Below the pieces are notes generated by a model, which saw nothing but the letters and a program-made list of their open reading frames with translations, was not told where the DNA came from and ran no database searches. The position numbers were made by a program, and so were the translations under genes. From Gentiana macrophylla (taxonomy: Eukaryota; Streptophyta; Magnoliopsida; Gentianales; Gentianaceae): 64,000 nucleotides of DNA. Of the stretch, positions 1 through 10,624 are shown in pieces; position 1 is the first letter of the stretch, and each line of letters starts with the position of its first letter. The DNA is taken from the NCBI GenBank assembly GCA_026214975.1, contig CM047810.1:37875280-37939279 (forward strand). Direction: 5' to 3'.

Positions 1-799
1 CGAGTCGAGCCGAAGCCCTGTTGACCGCCCGAACCAATTTTCGAAACTTTTACTCAGTTGGTGTCCAACTTTTCCGGATTTTTCAAATTTTCAATTATTA
101 AAATTCTTTTATGTAGTCACTACATAATTAAAATCCACAAATGATTTTTAGATCCCAAAATTAAATTTACCTAGTAAATTTTATTTTATCATGTGAATAC
201 TGAATTTTATATTCCGATAAAATTACGTTTGTTTTAATTAATTTAATTAATTACCTAAATTGATCTAAATTAATTACATCTCATACATGCCTAGTTAATG
301 TCAATATTAATTTTCTACATGTATGCATATGTTAGGAGTGGAATTCATGAATATGATGCATGGTATGGTTATATCACATAAATAATCATACAAGAAAATA
401 AATGCGAAAAATAAACCACTGAGATGGACCGTTGGTACCCCCGTATCTAATCTATAAATAAATAAACCCTAAGCTTATGCTTAACTAATTTTCTACAGAA
501 GCCGCTTCTATATAAATTAGTTGATCCAAATCTTCCGCAGATTGCTTCACAGTCGAGTGGTTCAAATGGCCTTCCTTGTACCGTTATGTCGCCGGTTTTA
601 TTCTTGCTTGCTGCGATTTTTTTTTCACCTAGCGCTGATGTCAGCATGACATCAGCATATAAATTTTACATCCAGCGTCCCAACATCCCAATTTGCGTGC
701 AACAGCATCAACAACAACGTAAAAATAAAAAATACAATTCTTATCCCAGCAAAAATAAAAAATTTCAGAAATTAAATACAACAATTTTTCCTATACCTG
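1..799. other. AT-rich intergenic DNA, no gene recognised
   Basis: About 800 bases of AT-rich sequence to the left of the first retrotransposon. Short open frames here have no recognisable domain. The last five bases (795-799, ACCTG) are the left target-site duplication of the next element. Confidence 0.6.
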
Positions 800-1295
800 T
801 GATGATATATGGGCCCAGTGGGTCGGATTATTTGTAAATTGGCCAGGCCCAAAGTTAGATAATAAAGGTAAACGAGCCAGTCAAGCCAGACCACCAAGCG
901 CTGACCAGATCAAGACGCTAGACAGAATAGTCGGAGGAGCAGGACTCCACCGCAGCCCGACTGAATAATGGTTTTCGACGTAATAACATCGCCGAACGTG
1001 GTGAAGACCGGGTCAACAACGTCTCAACTGTTTACGGACATGGGTAGACCCCACGTCTAGAAGACAATCGATAATAACTTCCCAGTACGTCCAGGAAGAG
1101 ACACACGATCTACTACTATATAAAGAACACTCTGAACTACGAGGGGGACTTGATTCCAGTTTATTACTTAAATTGGATACGTAGGCAGCTCTCTGAAGAG
1201 TTCAGTCCAAAATTATACTCAAATATTCTTGTTCTTGTATCATTTTCCTAATTAGAATTACCCAATTACACGTTTGTAAAATTCACATATCATCA
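800..1295 (+). repeat. 5' LTR of the Tat-lineage element
   Basis: It begins TGATGATAT and ends with the inverted ATATCATCA. It matches 9868-10358 along its length with scattered substitutions and small indels. U3 carries a TATA box at 1117-1124. Confidence 0.95.
1117..1124 (+). promoter_or_regulatory. TATA box in the 5' LTR
   Basis: TATATAAA lies about 180 bp before the LTR end, the usual position of the U3 core promoter. The same string occurs at the equivalent place in the 3' LTR. Confidence 0.7.
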
Positions 1296-1296
1296 T

Positions 1297-1314
1297 TTGG
1301 CGCTAGAAGGAGGG
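1297..1314 (+). other. Primer binding site of the Tat-lineage element
   Basis: TTGGCGCTAGAAGGAGGG lies one base after the LTR end. The TGGCGC core is the complement of a tRNA 3' end carrying GCGCCA, the class used by many plant Ty3/gypsy elements. The exact tRNA was not determined. Confidence 0.7.
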
Positions 1315-1349
1315 CTAATTCTAGTTAGTGAGTGATTAATATAGAAAAA

Positions 1350-2942
1350 ATGGCAAGAAACCAAGGAAATTCAAAGAAGCAAATAAATCAACAAGAGAAA
1401 GAAAAAAATCAGATCGGAGATAAAAGCCCAGAGCATAATGTTCAAGACACTGGAAAGAAAGTGATGGAAGAGGGGCAGACAAGCAACCCAGATGCAGTTA
1501 AACAAATGTTAGTAGAAAACCTCGCAAATCTAAAAGGGGAAGAGATAAAAGCCATTTTAGGCAGTTTTGAAAGCGAGGAATCAAGATAATGATGTTTCTG
1601 AAGCACATACCCCGCTTCAAACTGCTAAAAAAGAGAAGCAGGAAGCAGAATCAAGCATAAAAGTGGTAGTTACTCACCCAGGTGGTGATAACGCCAGAGC
1701 AGAGTTAGATGCCATACTTAAACCCAAGCAAGATGAATTCAGGCTGGTGTCTCCTTTCACTGAGGACATCGATGCATTCCCATGTCCTTCTGGATTCAAA
1801 ATTCCAAAATTCAGGCATATGATGGAACTAAGGATCCATACGACCATATGCATCAGTACATTCAACACATGAATTTGTATAACGCTCCAGAAGAGATGAA
1901 ATGCAAGGCATTTGCAACTCTTCTAACAGGAAAGGCAAAAGATTGGTTCAACAAGTTGAACCCCAGATCTATACCGGATTTCCCCACTCGACCGTAAAGT
2001 TCATGCATGCATTCATCGCAAAGAAGACCTTTCCAGAGAAACCGGACTTATTTGGTCGGTGATTAGGCAAAAAGTGATGAAACAATATTACAGATTCATC
2101 AAGAGATTCAATGGAGAATCATCCCGGATAGCAGATCCTGGATGATAAGTTCTTGGTAGCATCCTTCATAGCAGAGGACTTAGAGAAGCGGCGGTTGCAT
2201 GCGGTCGAGCAAAGAAAGATCCGAGCACAATGGAAGAATGTCCGGAAATAGCATCTGCAGACATTGTCAAGGAGAAGAGGCTAACAGAGCCAAGAGGGAG
2301 GAATCACATAGGGATGCTAAGAAGGGGAAAACTGAAGATAGGAATGACAAGAAAAGAAAATCTGTTTGGGATAGGGTAACCACTCCCATCTCTGAAAGAT
2401 TAGGGAAGAAAGGTGCTTTGCAGGACAGAGACCTTATTCCTCTGAACAGATCTCGAGACCAAGTGTTGGCAATTATGGAAAATAAAGGAATTGCTAAGAC
2501 TCCTCCTCCGTTGAGGGGTCCAAGGGAGAAGAGAGACCACACCAGGTGGTGCAAGTACCATAAAGACATTGGACATGACTCTGAACAGTGCAGGGATCTG
2601 ATCAGAGATATCGACGCAGCAGCAATGGAAGGAAAGATCGATGAGCGCATCGATCGAGCGCAGGGAGATAATCCCAGAGGAAGGAGAGAATTCAAAAAAC
2701 AGAATAACAGCCATGACAGGTACAACCAGAGAAGAAACAGGGATCCATCTCCAGACGTAGATGGGCATAGAGAAAACGCCCCAATTAACACCGTGAACAC
2801 AATTGTGGGTGGACCAGGAGAAGGTAGCAAGGCTGCTCAAGAAGATAAAAGGGGCAGCGTAGAAAAGGACCGGGAAGCAAAAAAGCAGAAGGTTATGGGA
2901 ACCGTTCAGTACGGTCCTAGAGATGCCCTACAGCCGTCGTGA
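1350..2942 (+). pseudogene. Broken gag gene of the Tat-lineage element
   Basis: The reading frame opens at 1350 (MARNQGNSKK) and is hydrophilic at first. It then shifts frame near 1570, 1800 and 2000. The 1730-1990 stretch has the plant Retrotrans_gag pattern: a FxxPKF-like segment, a YxGxxDPxxHM motif and then LTGKAKDWFNKL. From 2199 the frame stays open to a TGA at 2942 and is very rich in R, K, D and E. A zinc-knuckle-like cluster (CKYHKDIGHDSEQC, about 2561-2602) is typical of Tat gag proteins. Gag would form the virus-like particle. Several frameshifts mean no intact Gag can be made from this copy. Confidence 0.85.
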
Positions 2943-3039
2943 GCAACGAAGGATTCAAGTTATAAGCGGTTATTCGTAAAAATCTGGTCGAGAAGGATCT
3001 CGCGTAGACACAGCGGCCAGAGTAAAAATCATCAGATTA

Positions 3040-3546
3040 TAGTGCGTTCCAAGCGATGAAACTCAGATTCGGAGTTGACTCGTATCAACTCCTCTTTTGG
3101 ATTTACCGGGCCGCCCATACATCCCTGTGGGTATGTTAAAATTATTGACAACTTTTGAAAAGGCAACAGAGCAGGACTCGATGGTAAATTATGTGGTGGT
3201 AAAAGCTCCATCTGCATATAATGTGATTCTCGGAAGACCAGCACTAATTGATCTAAGGGCAGTGGTATCGCCCGCACACAACAGCATGAAATTCCCAACT
3301 TTCGATGGAGAAGCTACTGTTAAAGGGGACGTAGACGCTGCTAAGAATTGCTACACAGCCACGATCAGTGGAAAAATGAAAGTGCAGCAGGTGACGATGG
3401 AGGACCTGGTTCCGGATGAAGAAAAAAGTTGGCAGTCCAACGATCCTGTAGAATCAATAATGCTAAATGAATGGACCTCGAATCCACATCAAGATAGGAT
3501 CTTGGATACCGGCCGAAGCGTAAGAAAATGCCGACAAAGACTTTGA
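3040..3546 (+). pseudogene. Retroviral-type aspartic protease remnant (pol, Tat element)
   Basis: The frame from 3097 holds the C-terminal half of a plant Ty3/gypsy protease: a YNVILGRP motif, where ILGRP is the conserved flap-side motif, then LIDLRAVVSP and KFPTFDGEA. The N-terminal part with the catalytic D-T/S-G triad is not in the same frame, and I could not find it clean upstream. The following 150 residues are the variable linker to reverse transcriptase. Non-functional as it stands. Confidence 0.75.
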
Positions 3547-3773
3547 AAGATTATCAAGATGTGTTTGCATGGAAGGCAAGTGATATGCCTGGATTGTCAA
3601 CAGAGTTGGCGGTCCATAAGCTCAACATCGACCCAACCAGAAACCCAAGTGAAACAAAAGAAGAGATCATTTGCCCCGTAGAAAGGATACAGAATGGCCC
3701 AAAGAAGAAGTGGGAAAAGCTGCTGTGCCAACATGATTAAAGAATTATCTACCCGTAATGGCTAGCAAACCCG

Positions 3774-4340
3774 GTGTTAGTCAAGAAACCAGATGGCGCT
3801 TGGAGAATGTGTGTGGACTTCACAGATTTAAACAAAGCTTGTCCTAAAGATAGTTACACTTCCCCTAGAATTTACAGGCTAGTAGACTCTACAGTTGGTT
3901 ATGAGATTTTTGCTTTTCTAGATGCTTATAAGGGATATCATCAGATTATGATGGACCCTGTAGATGCTGTAAAAACTGCCTTTATTACTGAATTTGGTTC
4001 CTGCTACTATGTGTCTATCCCTTTCGGATTAAAGAATGCAGGGGCTACCTACCAAAGGGCAGTCAATACCATTTTCAAACAACAGATTGGAAAATCTATG
4101 GAAGTATACATGGATGATCTATTGATCAAGAGCAGGACTCTTGACCAATATTTGAAGGATGTAGCAGAGGTTTGCCAAGTTTTAAGACAAACATGAATGA
4201 AATTGAACCCAAAAAAGTGTACTTTTGGAGTAAGGTCAGGCAAATTCCTGGGTTATATGATATCTAAAGAAGGTATCAGGGCCAATCCTGATAAATTGGA
4301 AGCTTTGAAGACCATGCACGAACCGAAGAATATCAAAGAA
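3774..4340 (+). pseudogene. Reverse transcriptase remnant (pol, Tat element)
   Basis: Core RT motifs are visible in order: LVKKPDGAWRMCVDFTDLNK, ACPKDSY, FLDAYKGYHQI, FGLKNAGATYQR and the catalytic YMDD box (EVYMDDLLIKS, about 4099-4131). A TGA at 4195 breaks the frame. The downstream thumb-like sequence (KCTFGV, GKFLGYMIS) continues to about 4340. Motifs and order match Ty3/gypsy RT. The catalytic aspartates are retained, but the frame is interrupted. Confidence 0.9.
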
Positions 4341-4429
4341 GTTCAATGATTAACAGGGAAGATTAGCAAACTCTAAACCGATTCTTGTCTAAATCGCAGT
4401 AAATCATTGCCATCCTTCAAAATTCTTAG

Positions 4430-5300
4430 GAAGGCCAAATCCGCTTGAGTGGAATGAAGAATGTAAACAAAGCTTTTCAGAGTTAAAAGATCATATCGTC
4501 ACTTGCCAACTCTAACTCCTCCACAAGAAGGTGAGATATTGTTCCTTTACTTGTTTTTGCAATGAAGCAAAGTAAGTCTTGTGTTGGTAAAGCAACATGG
4601 CATGATACAAAGACCCAAGATATTTTGTAAGCAAAGCCCTACAAGGGCCCGAGATTAGATATTCGAGGTGGAGAAATTGGTCTTAGCCCTAGTACATGCC
4701 ACAAGGAAATTGAGACCGCATTTCCAAAGTCATCCAGTTGATTGTGTTAACAAACCAACCTTTGAAGCAGATTTTTGAGAAACTGCATAAGTCCGGAAGA
4801 CGGCAAAGTGGGTAGTTGAATTGGCGAGGATTTGATATCGAGTACAAACCAAGAACATCAATTAAAGCTCAAGCATTAGCTGATTTATTGGCAGAAGAGA
4901 AAGCCTTGGCTATAGAGCAAGAGGCTGAGAAGAAAAAGGCTGAGAAGAATAACTCTGAACAGTGGCAGCTTTATGTAGACGGAGCCTCCAACAAAGAGGG
5001 GGCAGGAGCAGGACTCCTACTCATTAGCCCAAAAGGTGAAGAATTCCCGTACGCTCTTCATTTTGACTTTCAGGCTACTAATAATGAGGCAGAATATGAA
5101 GCTTGATAACTGGATTAAACTTAGCACAAAAGTTAGGCGTGCAAGATTTGAAGGTCTACACGTAATCACAATTGGTAACAAACCGTATCAAGGAAGAATA
5201 TGAGGCAAAAGAAGGCCCCATGAAAAGTACCTTGCAAAGGGCATGGAAGAAATTGCGTAACTTCTTAACGATAGAAGTAGAACAGATAACTCGAGCCCAA
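4430..5300 (+). pseudogene. RNase H region: degenerate gypsy RNase H plus archaeal-type RNase H
   Basis: At 4430-4800 is a heavily frameshifted remnant of the usual gypsy RNase H that follows RT. A second RNase H begins at about 4968: LYVDGASNKEGAGAGLLLIS followed by ATNNEAEYEA (about 5077-5106), matching the first Asp and the Glu of the archaeal-like RNase H (aRH) carried by Tat elements. A stop (TGATAA at about 5104-5109) interrupts it. Sequence continues to about 5300 with the usual C-terminal Q-N-x-R-A-D-A-L-S-K-L motif just beyond. Tandem RNase H domains are a lineage marker. Confidence 0.8.
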
Positions 5301-6640
5301 AATACCAGAGCAGATGCCTTATCCAAACTAGGATCGAATTTCTTGTCCCACAAGAAGGTGTTGGTTGAGCAGTTAAAGCACAAAAGTTGTGATGAGAGTG
5401 AAGTACAACCAATCACACAGGCAGAAACTTGGATGGATCCGATTGTAGTATATCTAAGAGATGGAAGACTACCTGAAGACAAAGTACATGCCAGAAAATT
5501 GATAAGACTCTCAGCCAGGTATGCTCTGTTCAACGACGTTCTGTACAGAAAATCCTATGCAGCACCTTGGTTGAGATGCGTTACTCCGGATGAGGGAGAT
5601 TATGTATTAAGAGAAATCCATCTCGGAATTTGTGGAAATCATTTGGGAGCAAGAGCTCTGGCCAGGAAATGTAGGCTTTACGGTTATTATTGGCCAGAAA
5701 TGCAAGGCGATGCAGAGAATATGGTCAGAACTTGCCGGACATGCCAGGTGCATAGCAACTTATCGCATAATCCTGTACAGGAAATGATACCAATTGTGTC
5801 TCCGTGGCCGTTTGATCAATGGGGAGTGGATTTAGTGGGTCCACTACCCCGAGCACCGGGAAATTTTAAGTTTCTGGTAGTGGCCGTGGATTATTTCACC
5901 AAGTGGGTGGAGGCTGAACCTTTAACTACCATCACAGCCAACCAAATACAGAAGTTCTTGTGGAAAAACATTCTATGCAGATATGGAATTCCTAAAGTCC
6001 TCATCTCTGATAATGGTACACAATTTGAAGATCAAGGAGTGCAGACTTGGTGCACCAACCTAGGAATCTCCCAACACTTTACATCAGTGGCCTATCCCCA
6101 AGCCAATGGGCAAGTCGAGCAGACAAATAGGCAGATAAAGCAGGGAGTAAAGAAAAGATTGGAACAAGAGGGGTCTCATTGGGTAGACCATCTCCCAAAT
6201 ATCTTATGGGCATACATGACTACACCAAATCTTGCATACAGAAACTCCATACTTTAGCATATGGATGTGAGGCAATAATACCAAGCAGAGATTGGACACA
6301 AGTCTCCCAGAATCGAATTGTATTGCCCGTAAACTCAGAAGTAGACATGCGGCATCTCAAAGATGAGCCTGAGCACAAAAGGAAATAGCCTTGATACAAA
6401 TGGCCAAATACAAGCAAAGAATTGCTCAATACTACAACTCCAAAGTTAAAGGTACGTATTTTAAAGAAGGCGATTTAGTTCGAGAGATAAATGAGGCCGA
6501 CAAGCAAGGCCCCACCTGAAAGCTAGACCCAAATTGGGAAGGTCCTTATAAAATTATCAAAGTGCATGGAAAAGGATCTTATCAACTAGCTAATGCCTCT
6601 GCAAAACTGTTCTAGAAGTTGAATCTTTGTTCATTTAAGG
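5172..6640 (+). pseudogene. Integrase remnant (pol, Tat element)
   Basis: One 361-residue frame (5172-6257) carries the end of the RNase H and most of integrase. The HHCC zinc-binding domain is seen as a His pair in IHLGICGNHLG and the CRTCQ cysteines (about 5630-5750). The catalytic core has D in WGVDLVGPLP, D in ISDNGTQFE and E in NGQVEQTNRQ, so all three DDE residues are present. After 6257 the frame shifts but recognisable sequence (YGCEAIIPS, then GPYKI) continues to about 6600. No chromodomain follows, consistent with Tat. Disabled by frameshifts after the core. Confidence 0.9.
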
Positions 6641-6789
6641 AAATTTTTTCCTTAAAGTAATTTCATTTTTAAGTAATGTTATCTTGAATATAGATCTCTA
6701 TCCATTATATGATTTTTATATGATGTTTTAACTTGTGTTGAAACATAAAACTAAAAACAGAACATGGTGGTGCAAGAAAACATACATAT

Positions 6790-7175
6790 CAAACTTGCAG
6801 CGCAAGAATTTCAGAAGTCCCACTTAAAAATATAAGTGTCAAACTTGCAGTGCAAGAACATTCTGGGCAGAAGTCCCAATTAAAAAAGGTAAGTGCCAAA
6901 CCTGCAGTGCAGGGGCATTCTGGGCAGCAGTCCCAATTAAAAAATATAAGTACCAAACTTGCAGTGCAAGGGCATTTCGGGCAAAATCCCAATTAAAAAG
7001 GTAAGTGCCAAACTTGCGCGCACAAGGGCATTCGGTAGAAGACCCGATCAAAAAACACAAGTGTTAAACTTGCAGTGCAAAAGAATTCTGTACAGAGCAC
7101 GTAATTAAAAGTATTAACAGCAAACTTGCAGAGCAAGAGTATTCTGAGCAGAAAATATTAAATAAAGAAGCTAAG
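6790..7175 (+). repeat. Seven-unit ~56-bp tandem repeat between integrase and the antisense gene
   Basis: Seven imperfect units start at about 6790, 6840, 6897, 6954, 7009, 7065 and 7120. Each begins AAACTTGCAGTGCAAG or a variant, then an ATTCTGGGCAGAAGTCCC-like middle and an AATTAAAAA run. Each unit head contains the short palindrome TTGCA-x-TGCAA. The block sits just downstream (on the minus strand) of the end of the antisense ORF. Confidence 0.9.
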
Positions 7176-7326
7176 GATAAAAATCCTAACTTCTTTGCAA
7201 ATAAGAACAAGAAGACAATACTCTATATAGAGAATATCAAAGTCAAAGGTTATTACTGAGATAAAGTTATTACATCAAAAGCTGCTTGAAAAGGCAGCAA
7301 AATTCCAAAGTTTTTTAAGGCATAAA

Positions 7327-8495
7327 TTAAGAAGATGGAGTATCGTAAGGTCGTGTGTAAGCGTAAGGGCAAGTGAGAGTAGTGGTCGAAAGGTGTCTCT
7401 TCTTGGCATACTTGCGGACAATGTCCTCCCCACTTTTGTACTCGTCATACCGCTTCGTGAAGATTTCGCCCGCTTTTTTATCATATAATTTATGATTAGG
7501 CAAAGTGCTAATCACTAAGTCGGCTGGCTTAGCTTCATCAACACCCAGAGTATATCCTCTGCGCAGAGCCGGAGCCAATATGATTTGGATTTCCTCAAGG
7601 GTCTCAGGAGCAGCTTTATACCCTGCAATAACCTTTTGAACAACGTTCTGAACAGGAACTTCCTCCATCTGCCTCAAGGTTTCGTCAAAGTCGGCCTTCA
7701 TCTTCTTTACAGTGGCAAGATGTTGCAGATGCTCCTCATTCAGTTTCACCAACCGCTGATCTCTTAAGTTCAACTGTTCCTCTTGAGTGAATATCACACC
7801 CTCAGCTTTGGCAAGATCAGATTTGAACTTCTCAATCTCTCGCTGAGCAGCAAGGTGGGCCTCTTCCAAGCTGGCCACCTTAGCCTTGGCCTCATGGGTA
7901 GATTCTTCCAAGCTGGCTACTTTGGCATTGGCCTCATCCAGCTGAATCACTTTGTGTTGCAGGGCAGAGATATCTTTAGCCATGCTAGCAGTTTTCTTAT
8001 GCAAAGCTTTACCCATGCGGTAACACTATAAAAGAAAACGTCTTAGAAGACAGAACTTAAAGGAAAAACAAAGGTTTTATGAAAAACTACTCACAGAATC
8101 TGCAAAGTCGTCAGCAGACATGTCTTCAAAATTGAAAGAAGAACCGCTCGCAGAACTGTCAGAGGGAGTGGACCTATGCCTTTTCTTCTGCCTTTGGGAA
8201 ACGGTCTTGAGGGGGACTGCATCCAGCCCAGTATTTTGACCTCCGGGGAGATCTTCTTCAACAGTTAAGTCCACAGGATTAACGGTGCTCAGGGTATTCT
8301 GCTCAGAAGGATCAGCAGTAGGAACTTCTTCGCGCATGAGCACTCGAACCAAAGCCTATCTCTGCATCCTCTTGCTGACCAGAAACGTCACCACCTCCTG
8401 GAATAACGGACAAAGTCCGCTCAGAATCTTCTACCATCTGTTCCGGTTCCTCCTCCCGTCAACGTCGATATTGATCAAGTCATCTACATTGGCCA
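7327..8495 (-). pseudogene. Antisense ORF of the Tat element, exons 2-3 (acidic linker and coiled coil)
   Basis: Runs opposite to gag-pol. Putative exon 3 (8025 to 7327) encodes about 230 residues with a long coiled coil (repeats such as KVASLEE, heptad-rich to about residue 140), then a globular tail ending PYDTPSS. Putative exon 2 (8495-8095) is acidic and Ser-rich, with an SFNFEDMSADDFADS end. The intron between them (8094-8026) has donor GTGAGT and acceptor TTTTATAG, and joining preserves the frame. Exon 2 contains internal frameshifts, so this copy is probably dead. Function unknown; similar antisense ORFs occur in other Tat elements. Confidence 0.7.
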
Positions 8496-8566
8496 CTACA
8501 AGAAAAAAATAAAAAAATAATTAGGTTATAATCAAAAATCAAAACAAGATGCAAGTACAAACATAC

Positions 8567-9590
8567 ATTTTCTATACTGTTTCTTGGAGAACTCCACGTA
8601 GCCACACAGCCTGCTGCAGCAGAGTGAAGTCGAGCAAAGATCTATCGAAGCGTAACTTATAAAGTCTAAGCTCATGGAAATCTTGTTACTAACAAGGTAT
8701 TGGGACAGTGTCTCATCAATGAGGTCTTCCAATTTGTCCTTCATGGAAGCAGTATTCCACCGCCCTAAAGTGGCATCCGAATTATGTTTCACAAAGAAGA
8801 AATGTTCTTGCCACTTCTTCTTGGTCTTATCTTTGCCAGTAAGGGGGATAATAGGAGCACTGGCCCTACGACAAAAATGATACCATCCTCCACTCCCCTG
8901 TGTCAACTTACACTGGTAGAAATTCCTAAACAGCTTTACAGAAAAGGGCGTGGTGTTCAGACGACACCAAATCATGAAACCTATGAGGAATTTAACGCTA
9001 TTTGGATGGATTTGGCCTACTCCTACCTTATAGTACTTCATTATCTCTACACACCCAGGGGGAAGAGGGAATCTTAATCCACTGTGAAGCTGATCAGCGT
9101 ATACTGTGCAGAAACCGGCCGGAGGGTTGTAGGCATACTCAGTCGGTTTAGGAAGAACAACTTCGAAAGGCTCAGTACGGATCTTATAGGTTTTTAATAA
9201 ACCAGCCATCTCAGTCTTGGTCATTTTGCTGGCAACACCGTGGCAAGCCATTATTGCTTTGGTTTTGTCAAAACGATTGATTTCTCTCTTTAAAGTGTTT
9301 AAGAAAGCAGTGTGATCTTCTGGATACTGGTGTACGATTGAAGTGGGAGTAAATATCCTAGGAGGCAAAAGGTGAGGAGGCAAAAGACACAATGGGTTAT
9401 CTCCAAAAGTGGAGGTATTTCTTAAATCAATTGAGGAGGATGGGTGATCGAAATTTATTACAGGTTCAGGGCAAAACACAGGGTTAGACGAATTCACTTC
9501 CTCACTATCTATGGCTCTGGATATTTTCTCTGGGGATTCAAACAATCTCTCTACAGATTCACTAGAAGCAGTATTGGCTCTCAAACTCAT
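8567..9590 (-). pseudogene. Antisense ORF of the Tat element, exon 1 (putative gypsy-type transposon domain)
   Basis: From the ATG at 9588-9590 a frame of about 340 residues stays open. Residues about 155-215 contain FCTVYADQLHSGLRFPLPPG followed by YYKVGVGQIHPNSVKFLIGF. That is the pattern of the family named putative gypsy-type transposon (PF04195-like), often carried antisense by plant Tat elements. The frame ends at 8532, but a consensus donor (GTATGT, 8566-8561) lies just before and an acceptor (TTCTTGTAG) ends at 8496, which suggests splicing to the next exon. Its job is unknown. It has no RT, integrase or protease motifs. Confidence 0.75.
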
Positions 9591-9850
9591 GAAAGATCAA
9601 CGATTTAAAAGAAATGCAGAATAAAATAGATAAAGACTTACTTGCGGTTGCAGAGAGGCGTTTCCAAAAGTTTAAATTATAAGAGTAATGGGGAAAGAGA
9701 AATGGTTATGTGACAAGAAATGAAGCGACGTAAGGGTTTAGTCTACGGTTATAATGATGACGGATGGGTGCAACTTGGCCTCGTTTCGCGTAATATTAAT
9801 AACGGAATCAGAAGCGTTTCAGGCTAGAAGCGCAACAGAAAGCGACCCAC

Positions 9851-9867
9851 CCTAGCTGGGGGACTTA
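9851..9867 (+). other. Polypurine tract of the Tat-lineage element
   Basis: CCTAGCTGGGGGACTTA sits directly before the 3' LTR. The AGCTGGGGGACT core is the expected plus-strand priming tract. Confidence 0.75.
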
Positions 9868-10358
9868 TGATGATATATGGGCCCAGTGAGTCGGATTATT
9901 TGTAAATGGGCCAGGCCCAAAGTTAGATAATAAAGGTAAACGAGCCGATCAAGCTGCACCACCAAGCTACGACCAGATCAAGACGCCTGGGATGAGAATA
10001 GTCGGAGGAGCAGACTCACCGCGTCCCGACGAGTAATGGTTTTCGGGCGTAATAACAGTGAACGTGGTGAAGACCGGGTCAACAACGTCTCAATCATTTA
10101 CGGACGTGGTAGACCCCACGCCCGTAAGACAATCGATAATAACTTCCCAAGACGTCCGAGGAAGAGACACACGATCTACTACTATATAAAGAACACTACG
10201 AACTACGAGGGGACTTGATTCCGATTTATTACTTAAATTGGATACGTGGCGACTCTCTCAAGAGTTCATCCAAAATTATACTCAAATATTCTTGTTCTTG
10301 TATCATTTTCCTAATTAGAATTACCCAATTACCCGCTTGTAAAATTCACATATCATCA
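9868..10358 (+). repeat. 3' LTR of the Tat-lineage element
   Basis: Same ends as 800-1295 (TGATGATAT / ATATCATCA), 491 bp, followed by the target duplication ACCTG at 10359-10363. It differs from the 5' LTR by several small indels and substitutions. Confidence 0.95.
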
Positions 10359-10431
10359 ACCTGGAAAACGGGTTTACAATAGATTTAATGGATAAACAGC
10401 ATTCAACCCCAATCCATCTCATCAACCACGC

Positions 10432-10433
<2 letters not shown>

Positions 10434-10503
<70 letters not shown>
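10434..10503. repeat. (AT)n microsatellite
   Basis: About 65 bases of uninterrupted AT dinucleotides between the Tat element and the next LTR. Confidence 0.95.
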
Positions 10504-10505
<2 letters not shown>

Positions 10506-10624
10506 ATGCAACATACAATTCAATCTCAAAAAAATTAAAAGATGCAATTTTATTCTATTCCACTCCTTATTAATTAATTATGCAATCAAGATCGCAAAAT
10601 CGCTTTAACCTAGCTCGATACCAC

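Larger units (their letters stand above)
800..10358 (+). mobile_element. Complete Ty3/gypsy Tat-lineage LTR retrotransposon (Retand-like layout)
   Basis: A 9.56-kb element bounded by two LTRs of 496 and 491 bp. Both start TGATGATATATGGGCCC and end ATATCATCA, and the element is flanked by the perfect 5-bp duplication ACCTG (795-799 and 10359-10363). Order inside: PBS, gag, protease, RT, RNase H, archaeal-type RNase H, integrase, a ~56-bp tandem repeat, an antisense ORF region, PPT and 3' LTR. The extra RNase H, the antisense gene after integrase and the absence of a chromodomain point to the Tat lineage. An amplified tandem repeat after integrase is a known feature of Retand-type members. Frameshifts and stops break gag and pol, and the two LTRs differ at several percent of positions by eye, so this copy is not recent and cannot encode a full polyprotein. 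Confidence 0.95.

Noticed and set aside
6789..7060. Minus-strand frames rich in repeated CPCTAGL-like peptides
   Set aside because: They are by-products of the ~56-bp tandem repeat and have no plausible start context or domain.
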